A stretch of DNA of 64,000 nt, from contig CAKJVC010000030.1 in the NCBI GenBank assembly GCA_918026815.1, positions 372,001-436,000 on the forward strand. Reading direction: 5' to 3'. Position numbers and translations under genes: made by a program. Of the stretch, positions 43,846 to 54,437 are shown piece by piece. Origin of the DNA: Chalara sp. BL73 (Eukaryota > Ascomycota > Leotiomycetes > Helotiales). The notes beneath the pieces are model-generated. The model ran no database searches. It saw only the letters and a program-made list of their open reading frames with translations, and was not told where the DNA came from. Numbering within the stretch: position 1 is the stretch's first letter; each line of letters opens with the position of its first letter.

Positions 43846-45705
43846 ACGTAGTTCATAAGCGACCCGACAACACAAGTGACCCGATAGATTTTTCTTGGCA
43901 CTGTACACAATCACTTTCAACAGCAATTATTTTTCACAACAAAATGACTCGCAAATATAAAGAATCTGATCTTATTCTTGCGGTAAATACGCTTCGTACG
44001 AGCCCTCATTTGTCTATAAGTCGCGTTGCACGGATATTTCAGGTGCCTTATACAACATTATACGATCGATATCATGGAATACCTGCAAAACGTAATAGTA
44101 CTCCTAAATCTCGAAAACTTACCGATTTAGAAGAGCAAGTTATCGTACGACATATTCTTGACTTAGATTCGCGATCATTTCCTCCTCGGATAAGTGCTGT
44201 TGAAGATATGGCGAATCGATTACTTGCGGAACGAAACACAGAACGCGTTGGCAAAAACTGGGCTTCCAACTTCGTACGACGACAACCAGAGCTTCGAACG
44301 CGTTTTAATCGAAAAATTGACTATCAGCGAGTTCAATGCGAAGATCCGGACGCGTATAACGCGTGGTTTCGGCTCGTACGAAACACAATTGACAAATATG
44401 GGATTCAAGAGGAAGATATATACAATTTCGATGAAACGGGATTTGTAATGGGCCAGATTTCGTCCGAAATAGTTGTAACAAGCTCTGAACGGCAAAATAG
44501 ACCTCGAACTGTACAACAAGGAAATCGAGAATGGATCACGGTAATTCAAGGAGTCGGTTCATACGGCTATGTAGTGCCGCCATATATAATTGTTGCGGGC
44601 AAAACTCATCTTTCGTCATGGTATGAAAACAGTCAATTGCCGTACGATTGGGTTATTGCTGTTACTGCAAATGGCTGGACGACAAATGAGCGAGGATTAG
44701 ACTGGGTTCAACACTTCGATCGACATACAAAAAGTCGTACGAAAGGCACGCATCGGCTTCTTATTCTTGACGGTCACGAAAGTCATCATTCGACCGATTT
44801 TGAGCTTTATTGCAAAGAACACAATATTGTAACATTGTGTATGCCAGCACATTCATCTCACAAGCTTCAACCGCTTGATGTTGGCTGTTTTCGCGCATTG
44901 AAAAGGTCGTACGGCGCTGAAATTGAAAAGTTAATGCGGGCATATATAACACACATTTCGAAAGAGGACTTTTTTCCTGCTTTTTATACTGCATTTCGTA
45001 CGACAATGACAGAATCTAATATTCGGGGAGGGTTTCGCGGAACAGGGCTTGTGCCATACGATCCAGAATATGTGATTTTACAGCTTGATATTAAGCTTTC
45101 TACACCAACTCCTCCAACAACATCGTCTGGCTTACCTTCAGTTTGGGAGCCAAAAACACCGCATAACTTGATTGAAACGCAATCTCAAACAACTTATGTT
45201 AAAGAAAAAATCGTACGACATCAAAATAGCTCTCCGACTTCGCTTTTGTTAAGCATAGATCAGTTTGCAAAAGGCGCAACACGTGCGATACATGAACTTG
45301 CTTTACTACGTGAAGAAGTCGCCGTACTTCGTAAAGCAAACAACGAGCTTAGTAAACGTCGTCGTACGAAAAAGCGTCGAATTCAAGAAGGAGGATCACT
45401 TAGTTTGCAAGATGCGCAAGATTTACAAGCTCAAAGTGATGTTAATACACAATTACAAGCTGATTTAATTCAGAGTAGTAGTCGTACGAAGCTTTCCGCA
45501 CCACAACAACGACGTTGTGGATTATGCGGGGAATTCGGTCATAACGTGCGAACATGTCAAAATATTAGAGTAGACCTTGGAGATTCAGAACCTGAAGAGC
45601 TTTAATTAATTACTTGTTTAATTGTTAAGTTATTTAACTTTTTTATACAGTGCCAAGAAAAATCTATCGGGTCACTTGTGTTATCGGGTCGCTTATGAAC
45701 TACGT
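43846..45705 (+). mobile_element. pogo/Fot1-type element, family 2 (full length, nested)
   Basis: 1860 bp between TA at 43844-43845 and 45706-45707, inserted in the leader of family-1 copy 3. The terminal ACGTAGTTCA is shared with family 1, but the inner end repeats are different (AAGCGACCCG and AAGTGACCCG instead of CAAGCGAATG). It carries one intact transposase gene and looks autonomous. Confidence 0.93.
43944..45605 (+). CDS. pogo/Fot1-family DDE transposase, 553 aa, intact
   Basis: Start MTRKYKESDLILAVN just inside the left end. Helix-turn-helix ISRVARIFQVPYTTLYDRYHG, second DNA-binding region FVRRQPELRTRFNRKIDYQR, then the DDE domain with NFDETGFVMG, LILDGHESHHS and LQPLDVGCF. The conserved PAHSSH is kept. 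A coiled-coil-like segment and zinc knuckle CGLCGEFGHNVRTC follow. It is about 70 percent like the family-1 protein by eye. No stop or frameshift. Of the four near-complete pogo/Fot1 elements here, it is the best candidate for an active enzyme. Confidence 0.95.
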   Translation: MTRKYKESDLILAVNTLRTSPHLSISRVARIFQVPYTTLYDRYHGIPAKRNSTPKSRKLTDLEEQVIVRHILDLDSRSFPPRISAVEDMANRLLAERNTERVGKNWASNFVRRQPELRTRFNRKIDYQRVQCEDPDAYNAWFRLVRNTIDKYGIQEEDIYNFDETGFVMGQISSEIVVTSSERQNRPRTVQQGNREWITVIQGVGSYGYVVPPYIIVAGKTHLSSWYENSQLPYDWVIAVTANGWTTNERGLDWVQHFDRHTKSRTKGTHRLLILDGHESHHSTDFELYCKEHNIVTLCMPAHSSHKLQPLDVGCFRALKRSYGAEIEKLMRAYITHISKEDFFPAFYTAFRTTMTESNIRGGFRGTGLVPYDPEYVILQLDIKLSTPTPPTTSSGLPSVWEPKTPHNLIETQSQTTYVKEKIVRHQNSSPTSLLLSIDQFAKGATRAIHELALLREEVAVLRKANNELSKRRRTKKRRIQEGGSLSLQDAQDLQAQSDVNTQLQADLIQSSSRTKLSAPQQRRCGLCGEFGHNVRTCQNIRVDLGDSEPEEL

Positions 45706-45721
45706 TATTACAAAATTACAA

Positions 45722-47378
45722 ATGACTCGTACATGGAATGAATCTGACATGCTTTTAGCTGTTCAAATCGTACAACAAAACCCTCAGTCCAATGTTGCAA
45801 AAATTGCACGAATTTATAAAGTTCCAAAACTTACATTATCTCGTCGAGTTCAAGGAATGCCTGCAAGATCTAATACGATTCCAAATTCTCAAAAACTTAC
45901 AAAACTAGAAGAGGAAACTATCGTACGACATATTCTTGATTTAGATTCGCGAGGATTTCCTCCTCGGCGCAGTGCTGTTAAAGATATGGCGAATCGACTA
46001 CTCGCTGAACGCGACGGCGGACGCGTCGGAAAGAACTGGACTTCGAACTTCGTACGACGACAACCACAACTCTCTACGCGTTTTACACGTAAAATCGACT
46101 ATCAACGAGTCAAATGCGAAAATCCCGACGTGTATAACGCGTGGTTTCGGCTTGTACAAAATACAATCAACAAGTATGCGATTCAAAAAGGAAGACATAT
46201 ACAACTTTGATGAGACGGGATTTTTAATGGGCCAGATATCGTCCGAAATTGTTGTTACAAAAGCTGAGCGAGTTGGCAGACCTCGTACGACACAGCAAGG
46301 AAATAGAGAATGGATTACAGTTATTCAAGGAATTGGATCGTCCGGGTATGCAGTACCGCCATATATTATTGTTGCGGGGAAAAATCATCTTTCTTCTTGG
46401 TACGAAAACACACCTATGCCGGCAAATTGGGTTGTTGCAGTAACGTCAAACGGCTGGACAACAAATGAACAAGGAGTAAATTGGATTAATCATTTTAATC
46501 AACATACAAGGAATCGTACGAAGGGTGTATATCGTCTTTTAATTTTTGACGGACACGAAAGTCACCATTCGTACGAGTTTGAGAAATATTGCAAAGACTG
46601 GAACATTATTACTCTTTGCATGCCAGCACATTCGTCTCATAAGCTTCAGCCGCTTGACGTTGGGTGTTTTAGTCCATTAAAACGATCGTACGGCGCTGAG
46701 ATTGAAAAGTTGATGCGCGTATATATTACGCACATCTCCAAAGAAGACTTTTTTCTTGCTTTCTATACAGCGTTTTGTGCAACAATGATTAAATCAAACA
46801 TTCGAGCAGGATTTCAAGCTACAGGACTTGTACCGTACAATCCTGATTATGTGATTTCACAGCTTGATATTCGGCTTCGTACGCCAACACTTTCGCCAAC
46901 TCCACTTGCTTCTTGGGAGCCTAAAACTCCTCGCAATGTACTTGAAATGCAATCTCAATCAACATATCTTAAGGACCGGATCGTACGACATCAGAATAGT
47001 TCACCAACTACAATTCTACAAAGTCTTGATCAGGTAATTAAAGGTGCAACAAGTACAGCGCACGAATTAACGTTGTTGCGAGAAGAAATTGTTGGACTTC
47101 GCAAAGCAAATGACTTACTTAGTCGACGTCGTCGTACGACAAAACGTCGAATACAAGAAGGAGGAGCACTTACTGTTAAAGATGTCCAAGACTCAGAAGC
47201 TCAAAAAGAGGCTAATATACAATTACAAGCTGATTTGCGAGAGGAGAGAAGTCGTACAAAGCAAACCGGGCCGTCAAAACGACGCTGTAGATGTTGCGGA
47301 CAATCTGGTCACAACGTACGAACTTGCCCAAATGTTGTAGATACATCTTATGATTCAAATGCTGAAGAGTTAGAATAA
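45722..47378 (+). pseudogene. pogo/Fot1-family transposase, same frameshift as copy 2
   Basis: Starts MTRTWNESDM 15 bp after the family-2 element's right TA. Five A at 46185-46189 (four in copy 1) shift the frame at AIQK. Otherwise the DDE domain and the zinc knuckle match copy 2, including the residues that differ from copy 1. The promoter and leader are separated from the gene by the nested element. Confidence 0.9.
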
Positions 47379-47680
47379 TTTAATCAATTAATTGTTGAAA
47401 TATTTAATGGTTTTGTACGATGCCAAGAAAATTTGGATCATTCGCTTGTGTGTAACATTCGCTTGTGAACTACGTTAAATTAACTTGAAAATCACCGTGG
47501 CAGTGTTCAAATTTCTAATTAAATGATGTTGTTGTGGCAACAAACCCGGTTGTCTCCCTGAGTCAGCCAAATGTTCGAAACCACTGACTCGACCGAATAG
47601 CAAACGATTTAGGCAGACGTGACATTTTTCTTTGATTCGGCGGTTAAGCTTGGCACTCCACGAGGATGCGCACGGAATCG

Positions 47681-50390
47681 GCGAGTGATACACGACCTCC
47701 CCCCTGCTTACTACACGACCTCCCCCACCCCCCCCCCCCCTGGGATTTCGGTTTTCTGCCACCAATCAGACTATTTTGGTGGGGCGCTCACCAAAATCAA
47801 CTGCTTACTTGCAGAAAGAATGAAGAAAGAATAAAGAATCGAGCTAAGGAGCCAATGTAGCCAATATAGTATTAAAAATCTAAAAAAATCGAGCCATTTG
47901 CTTTTTAAAATCGATCGCGTATTAAGTTGCAGGTACTCGCTTTTCTTCTTGCAGCAGATTTCCTTCAGTTTGTATGTGATTTCGACGAGGTTGACTGTTA
48001 TAGAAAGAGTTGTAGGCTGGTTGTAAGGAAGAGAAAGGTTCGTAGATAAGTAAATCTCGGTTTATAGAAGGCGTTAAAGGTTAATTAGGGCACGTACTTC
48101 TCGTATAGCCAGTTGATTGGCATCCTTTACAAGTTGCTTTATCATGCCTATAAGCAATACAAGCTGAACAGTGCCGCAAAGGCTGTGATATTTCTTCAAA
48201 TTGGCTTAGAATCCTTCTTGTTTGTGCAGCTCGTAGTCGACTGTGCTAGCGTACGTGTGCTCGTTTTTCTGCTTCAGCAGATCGACGTCGTTGATAGCTA
48301 ACAGGATCGAGAGTAGGAGTAGGAAATTCGATAGGTTCAGCACCTGGAGGAGGTCGTAAATAGTGATAATGAGAGTGAAAATCGAGTGGCTGAATAACTT
48401 GATTGTAATCGATTTTGAGCTTGATTGTATGCCAACACGGTACGCCAAACGCAAAGGAGAAATTGCCAGTACAAATTGTATGAAAATCGTCTGTTTCCGA
48501 TTGTTTTTGTTGTTGATAAATCGCGTATTGCTCTAATAGTAATTTCAGCCCAAAATTGGTGATACTGCTAGTTACTCCATGGTAGAATAAGCTCGAAAGG
48601 TGTATAGGTACTGACTGACGTTTTCTAGCTCTTTTTTGTTGTATTTTGATCAACTCAACTTCAATTGCTAGCTGCGTGCTCTCTTATACAGTTGTTAAAT
48701 CACCTGCAGAAGTGCCTATCCAGCTTTTAAGAGTATGATGCCCTTCTTCGAGAACTGACGTAGTACGAGCTTCTGCATGGAAATATCGATCAACCTAAGC
48801 GTGAACGACTTTCGATTTGTGCTTCCCTAGCCACTGGCCAATACAGTAAGCAAGTGCTTCACGCTTTAACTCGAATTCAGCTAATTCCTGGATTTCTTGC
48901 GGTGTCGAAGAAAGTACGCTGACGTGTAGATGGCCATTATTCCAATGAAAATCGTTTTTCTATTCTTGTAATATATCCTCATATTCGCCCTTAGTCTTAG
49001 CGTGTACGACGTCTCGAAATCCTTTTACAAATAGCTCCCAACGCTCTTGAGTTTCGAACTTAGCTTTACAGTGAAAAGCAACGTTTTTAAGGATATGCCA
49101 AAAGCAAAGAACGACCTTAGTACGAATAGCTGGAAAGTGGCGTTCAAGAGCTGAAATTAAAGCAAGATCACAGTCAGTTGCAAGTACTGAAAGATACACA
49201 AATTGCTCGAAAAGCTGACGAAATTGCAATACAGCTTTATTGTAGCAATTTTCATTTTCCTGATCGAGAAAGCAAATTGCAACTGTAAACGGTTGATTCA
49301 TACTGTCGATAGCTATAATATGAAGCAAAAGCATACCGAATTTGTTGGTTTTGTAAGTACAATCAAGCAATATTACTTCGGCGTTTTTGTTCAAATATTC
49401 TACTGACTTTGTGGCCGCAATAAATAGAAAATTGTTATGGCCTTGATCATTTTTCTCTATAGAAAACACTACTTTTCCTTCAGCTTTTTGAGATTCTAAT
49501 TGCGCGATTAAAGCTTTAGGTGGTGATTTTCCACCTCGTTTGCTACGAGCCAATTCAGCGTTGATATTATAAATATCCCGAAGTATGATATCTAAAGAAG
49601 GATCTAGCTGACGCAATGCAACTACAGTCGATTTAGGAGGCACTCTAGCTACCTGGTAAGAAGCTATAATATCGAGGTGATTTGAAGCTAATTGGCGATG
49701 AATATGAAAAGCGCTTGAGCGTTCAGCAGAAGGGTGATTATGAGCTGAGTATTTGGGATCTTCGCGGTATAAAATCTCCTATGTGCCATCAGAGCGTTCT
49801 TTTACTTTAATAGAGAACAAGCACCCAGTTTTGGCTGTATTCTTTTTTCTTTTCCGGTGCTGACTATTTACTCCAGGTCGAAGGAAAGCTGCTTTCTTAC
49901 AACCTCCTCGCTGGCAATTCAGCACTCGAATTATCCGCCCTTTGCGCTTTTCCGAATGGCCAATTATAAAAGCATACAAAGCTTGTTTTGCGTGTTGTTG
50001 CGTATGAGCAAAAAGGTCGTCGAATGAATTAAAAGAGCTATATGGTGGAAGGGATAATGGTACAATTGAAGATTCAACATTCAACGACGAGGATTCGATG
50101 TTTAGAGCTGCTGAATTGCCTTGATTTTGGGTGGCAGATGCAGCTAATGGCATATTAATCAATTGCGAGAATGCGACAATACGTTTCAGCGACAGTGAGG
50201 TAGCGACAGCTAGGTGGTGACGACGAGCTCAAATGGTTGCGGCAGCTACGGTACAAAATTTTACAGCCAATTCCTTACTACAGATTCGTACCCTTGACTG
50301 CTCTCTACACCGCCTTCCTATTACAAATATCTACAAGGGGGGGGGGGGGAGGTCGTGTAGTAAGCAGGGGGGAGGTCGTGTATCACTCGC
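47681..50390 (-). mobile_element. MULE-type transposon with 10-bp target duplication
   Basis: 2710 bp flanked by CACGGAATCG at 47671-47680 and 50391-50400. Inverted ends start GCGAGTGATACACGACCTCC and continue CCCCTGCTTACTACACGACC, then a run of C (left) or G (right). It encodes a MULE transposase on the minus strand. A related non-coding copy is at 16431-16749. Confidence 0.93.
48081..50162 (-). pseudogene. MULE transposase, one continuous frame with five in-frame stops
   Basis: Mutator-type transposase. The N-terminal part (DDLFAHTQQHAKQALYAFII, RGGCKKA) resembles a FAR1/WRKY-like zinc-binding region. The MULE core has VILLDCTYKTNKFGMLLLH (first Asp), VLATDCDLALISALERHF (second Asp) and VVLCFWHILKNV (CxxH). 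The C-terminus has a zinc knuckle CSACIAYRHDKATC and a second one with Tyr in place of His (CKGCQSTGYTRSTC). The frame from 50162 to 48081 holds stops at 49779, 48960, 48795, 48684 and 48246 but no frameshift. All five fit Trp or Gln codons changed by CpA-to-TpA. Confidence 0.9.
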
Positions 50391-50400
50391 CACGGAATCG

Positions 50401-51254
50401 GAATCGGCAAACTAGTGGGCTCGGCTCAGCAACCCTTATCGAATAAGCTCGCTTATTTTTCACATGCCTCCGAACCGAAATTTCACGCTTCCGCGACCAA
50501 CTAGCGCTGCCACAAATGTAGATTTGTTTATAGCGACTAATTTGGCATTTGACAAAAGGAAAACCTCCCGTCGCCTTAACTAGCTACCGCCATCTCCTGA
50601 CTCGTTAAAATCGCCATGATCGATATCGTCCTTGATGTCTTTCCCATAATACCTCGTCCAACTGGAAAAAGCCGCCCCTTGATGCAGCCACCTCCCAAGC
50701 GAGGCGCGCCATGCAAGTCGTCTCAGCCTCCCCTGTGCTAACGATCCCAACCAAAAAACACGCTCCCTCAGACCCCCGGCATAATCCGCCTTGGAAACCC
50801 GCAACCGCACATCACCACCAATTACTGATAAAGACGGGGATGCGGCTTGTGTTCCCTTCCGTTGCCACCAGCTCTGACTTTCCTTTCTTTTTGCACCTGT
50901 CCCGTACAGCTCTTTCAACTTCAGGGGAACGCCCTCCACATGAAGAAATCAATTTCATGATCTATCAGTTTGCGCATCCTACAAACGCGGCACATTGTTT
51001 CATTAATCAGGAGATATAAATCAGTCCACGCGAGTGAGTGATGGCTAGCCATCGTGGCGCATCTTGTTGCAGAATAGAGTCAGCCGCCATGAACTGCGTC
51101 GATATATTAGAGATGAAAGCACTGCCTGCCAGAGTCATGTTAACTAATCTCCCCTCCCAACTCTGATATCTATCTCCTCAGACGCCTCCCCTCCCGTTTC
51201 TCTTCGCGACATAGGACCGATGATTCACTCTACCTTTACTCGCGCCCTTACGTC
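50401..51254. other. Intergenic, 5' flank of rhodopsin-domain gene
   Basis: No supported gene. A reverse frame of 119 codons (50580-50939) lacks recognisable domains. CT-rich sequence just upstream of 51255 fits a fungal promoter and leader. Confidence 0.4.
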
Positions 51255-52483
51255 ATGGATCAACCGACTCATTCTCCACTGGTAGATGATTCCACCGGGC
51301 CAAAGAGCCTTTACATCCTCACTCCTATTTTCGCCCTCGGGATACTCTTTTACACATTGAGAATTTACTCGCGCGTGATTCCGACATATAGGCTGGACGC
51401 GTCCGACTACGCAAGCACTATCGCTGTTGTAAGTGCCAGAACAAGCATAGAGGAGAGAGTAAGTGCGACATACTAACCGCTTTGGCTAGTTGGCAAGCGC
51501 TGTCACCTACGCCTTATTCGCAGTGGCAGTCGCCAATGGCTTTGGTCGGCACAGCGTCTACGTAACACCCGATAGCAGTGTCAAAATTCTGCAGTGCCTA
51601 TACGGAGTCATCATCACGGGGCTGTGGGCGTCAGTCTTCGCCAGAATCTCCGTTGCGTGTATGCTTCTGGAATTCACCATCTCGACCACGTGGAGGGTCA
51701 TCCTCTGGATCTCGATCATTTTCCAAGCAGCATCGCTTATCTCAACCGAAGTCGTTGAACTGGTCCAATGCCAGCCAATACATGCATTTTGGGAGAAGGT
51801 CCCTGGGGGAAAATGCTTTAGTCCCCCGGTAATGTGGACACTTGGCTATGTTTTCACTGGTAAGTCTCGCGAAGAGAAGGCATTAGTCAGCGCGCACTAA
51901 ATCTTCCCAAGGGACTGGTATGGTTGGCGACTTGATATTTGCCTTAATGCCTATGTTCTTGATCTGGAGATTGAGTCGATCTGTTGTGGAGCGTTGTCTC
52001 ATCTCATTGTTGATGACGTTGGGTCTTTTCGCAACTGGCGCGGGAGTATTGAAGATTATCTATTCCAAGACCTTCGACAAGACGTCGCCCGACGTCTTCC
52101 GAGAGATGATGCCAGTGTTCTTATGGTGCCGCATAGAGGAGGTCATCCTAATCGTAGCCTCCTCCGCTCCGCTCCTCAAAGCCCCAATTGGACATGCACT
52201 CCAGCGGTTAGGCCTGCCCGCGTTCCAGCAGAAGACCAAGAAATTGAATTTCATCCACTCACTCCGCCTCTCGGCCACACGGCACTGGCACAACCTCCAG
52301 AACCAACATGAGTTAGAAGACAGACCCGCTGGCCGACAGGTGATCAAGACTGATGAGAGCAAGCTCGAAGCTGGTGAGTACAACTCGTCAGCGGCTTCAG
52401 CACACGGTGACGTATCGGGTGGCTTTGACGCTTGCAAGATGTCAGTGGCGCACTCCTCATCCAGCGCACTCGGAAGGCAGTAG
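51255..52483 (+). CDS. Rhodopsin-domain (SAT4/PTH11-like) integral membrane protein, 371 aa, three exons
   Basis: Exons 51255-51428, 51490-51859 and 51912-52483. Introns are 61 nt (GTAAGT...TACTAAC...GGCTAG) and 52 nt (GTAAGT...CACTAAATCTTCCCAAG). The start MDQPTHSPLVDDS precedes about seven hydrophobic helices, including LYILTPIFALGILFYTLRIY, VTYALFAVAVANGFG, VIITGLWASVFARISVACML, VILWISIIFQAASLI and MVGDLIFALMPMFLIWRL. RHSVY and the CQPIHAFWEKVPGGKCF loop are typical of fungal rhodopsin-domain proteins. The tail is hydrophilic, about 100 residues. The gene is intact. The family is thought to sense surfaces or small molecules; ligand unknown. Confidence 0.88.
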
Positions 52484-53232
52484 TGGTAATGGTGATGGAT
52501 GAGTGTAATGAAATGGATATGGGAAGTGAAGTGTGAAGCAGTGAACTAAGATAATAGGGCTAGGGCAAGAACTAGGCGAGAACATTGTGTGCAAACTGAA
52601 TGGTTTTTGAAACATTCCTTGGCTTGCAAAAACTGCATAGACATGGTGCGTCTGAACTCCAAGCTAAAAGCCACATTCGGGTCCGGAACAAATGTAGACT
52701 GGCCCGTACCGATGTGCCTGTGCGCGCGGAATAGAAAGTCTGGATCTAGTGTGGTGGGCTTTAATAGCCTTGAGAACTGTAGCAGCAATACATAAGCTTA
52801 GCCGTGGATAGACTGGCAACCTTTCTGTCAAAGTGTAATATTTGTCCATTTTTGCCCAGCTGGAGTACAACAACTCATAAAAGGTCCACAGCATACGTTT
52901 GTTTTGCAGCCTCAAATTGCTCGAGTAGGAAGTCTGTTGGTATAAAGTCAAAGTCATGTGAATGCCCTATGACGCACAGGCCACCACCTGAATGTATTTA
53001 AGTTCTCGCTCGTAAGATGTAACTTAGAACAATCAAGAACAAGTCAACCACCTACAACGAGCATATATAGCACTGTGCTGAGATCGCGGTGCTACGTGCC
53101 CCGTGGGTAACCGACTTAAGCTATTGCAAGTCATCAATACGAAGAAGGTATCACAGAGAGTGATACCAACAAAGTCCATTGTCGGTAATATCCCATGACA
53201 CAGCTGCAACCGCACGGTCCCATTTTCCATTC
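52484..53232. other. Intergenic
   Basis: No gene seen; short frames only. A short inverted pair GGTATCACAGAGAGTGATACC lies near 53146-53166. Confidence 0.4.
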
Positions 53233-53447
53233 TGTTGAACAGGCTAGGTCTAAGGATCATACCTAGTCTAGTGTAGGCACCAGTAGGCACCTGTAGGCAA
53301 CGGTAGGCAACAGTAGGTATCAGTGTGATGACATGTGAGTATCGTACCTCTACAAGTAGAGGGATTATCTCCTGTGGTTTAGATCCTACAACCTTCAGCA
53401 ATTGATACTTGTTTGCCCTATACTCTCTGAAGGCCACGTGACTACTT
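53233..53447 (-). mobile_element. Solo LTR family A, altered and truncated copy
   Basis: Starts TGTTGAACAGGCTAGGTCTA like the copy at 18158 and keeps the far end (CTATACTCTCTGAAGGCCACG), but the middle is replaced by a 10-bp minisatellite and the last bases (CTTTCTACA) are missing. It runs straight into a pogo-type transposase fragment. No target duplication was found. Confidence 0.72.
53273..53322. repeat. 10-bp minisatellite, five copies
   Basis: GTAGGCACCA, GTAGGCACCT, GTAGGCAACG, GTAGGCAACA and GTAGGTATCA in tandem inside the LTR remnant. Confidence 0.9.
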
Positions 53448-53449
53448 CC

Positions 53450-54082
53450 CTCTATTTGAACAATCCTAATAAGATAGCTACTCTCCTTAAAGCTATTCAG
53501 TGGACTCGAATTGCATGGAACGATTGGGTTACCGACTCAACAATCTCACGGTGCTACTGGAAATCTACTATTATCGAGAAACCAGCGAATAGAACTGTCA
53601 TTGACGAAGGAATGGCCGAAAGAGAGGCTTTACGCGTCCAGATTTCAGCTCTTCCTGGAATTCAAGACCCTTTATCGGTAGACGAGTTTATAGAACCACT
53701 GGCAGAACGAGTCGTTGACGAGGATAGTAATATAATGGAGGCAATTGTGGCTATTTACGGACGTGACGAGAATGAGAACGAAGAAGAAGTAGAAGGAGAG
53801 CTAGAAGAGCCTCCACCACTACTTGCTGACGCAATTGAAGCTCTTACGACGTTACAAAGGTTCGAGATGTCAAGAGACGATGGTTCACGGAGTATACGGG
53901 CGCTTGATCAACTTGCAGGGGAGTTTATGGCGTTAATGGTTAATAAAAAGACTCAAACGACGATAGATAGCTTCTTTTTAGCAAATTAGAGCTTAATTGG
54001 CGTTATTCTCGATATAAGGATACCCCACTATATCCTTAACTTTGCTGTCCCCGAAGGACATCCTTATATCGGGGTTTGACTG
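53450..54082 (+). pseudogene. C-terminal fragment of a Tigger/pogo-like element with PIP box
   Basis: Begins at YLNNPNKIATLLKAIQWTRI with no start or catalytic domain. It continues through an acidic region to DQLAGEFMALMVNKKT and ends QTTIDSFFLAN at 53989. QTTIDSFF matches the PCNA-interacting (PIP) consensus Qxx[ILM]xx[FY][FY]; a PCNA-binding C-terminus is known for Drosophila pogo transposase. The 3' end of the element (GGGGTTTGACTG followed by TA at 54083-54084) resembles the ends of the MITEs at 60396-60793. The 5' half is gone. Confidence 0.75.
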
Positions 54083-54437
54083 TAGCCCTTTATTCGACTT
54101 CTAAACTGTGCTGCGATTACTACACCTGGGACAATTGGTTCTCTAGCTCGTCGATGAAGCATATAATGGAGCTTAGAAAGGGTCAAAATAAAAGTATTTT
54201 TATTCAATTAAGGGGTGTTGACAATCATATAATAACTAGTCTGGAAACAGGAACTTAGGCTCCACCACATTCCTATATGGGAATGCACCAAAAAAGCTTG
54301 TATCTCATTCCCATATGCATTTAAAGAGGTTTTCCCATCTACGCACTATAAAATCGACTGTTCCAGGCCTTCATTCCCATATCTAGAGGTTTTTAATATA
54401 AGGGGTTTTCATATAAACAGTTTCGACTGTACTAAAT
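54083..54437. other. Intergenic, pogo-end-like remnants
   Basis: No gene seen. TTTCGACTGTA near 54421-54431 resembles a second decayed element end. Short direct repeats with CATTCC(T)ATATG occur at 54268, 54307 and 54371. Confidence 0.4.

Larger units (their letters stand above)
43585..47475 (+). mobile_element. pogo/Fot1-type element, family 1, copy 3, with two nested insertions
   Basis: Flanked by TA at 43583-43584 and 47476-47477. After removing the solo LTR with its duplication (178 bp) and the family-2 element with its TA (1862 bp), 1851 bp remain, exactly the length of copy 2. The left inverted end is split at 43594/43768 by the solo LTR, and the leader is split at 43843/45708 by the family-2 element. 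Confidence 0.93.

Noticed and set aside
50580..50939. 119-codon reverse frame near the rhodopsin-domain gene
   Set aside because: No recognised domain; overlaps the likely promoter region of the neighbouring gene. It could be real but can not be supported.
53267..53330. CRISPR-like array in the GTAGGCA repeats
   Set aside because: The units are directly adjacent 10-mers without spacers, in a eukaryotic sequence.
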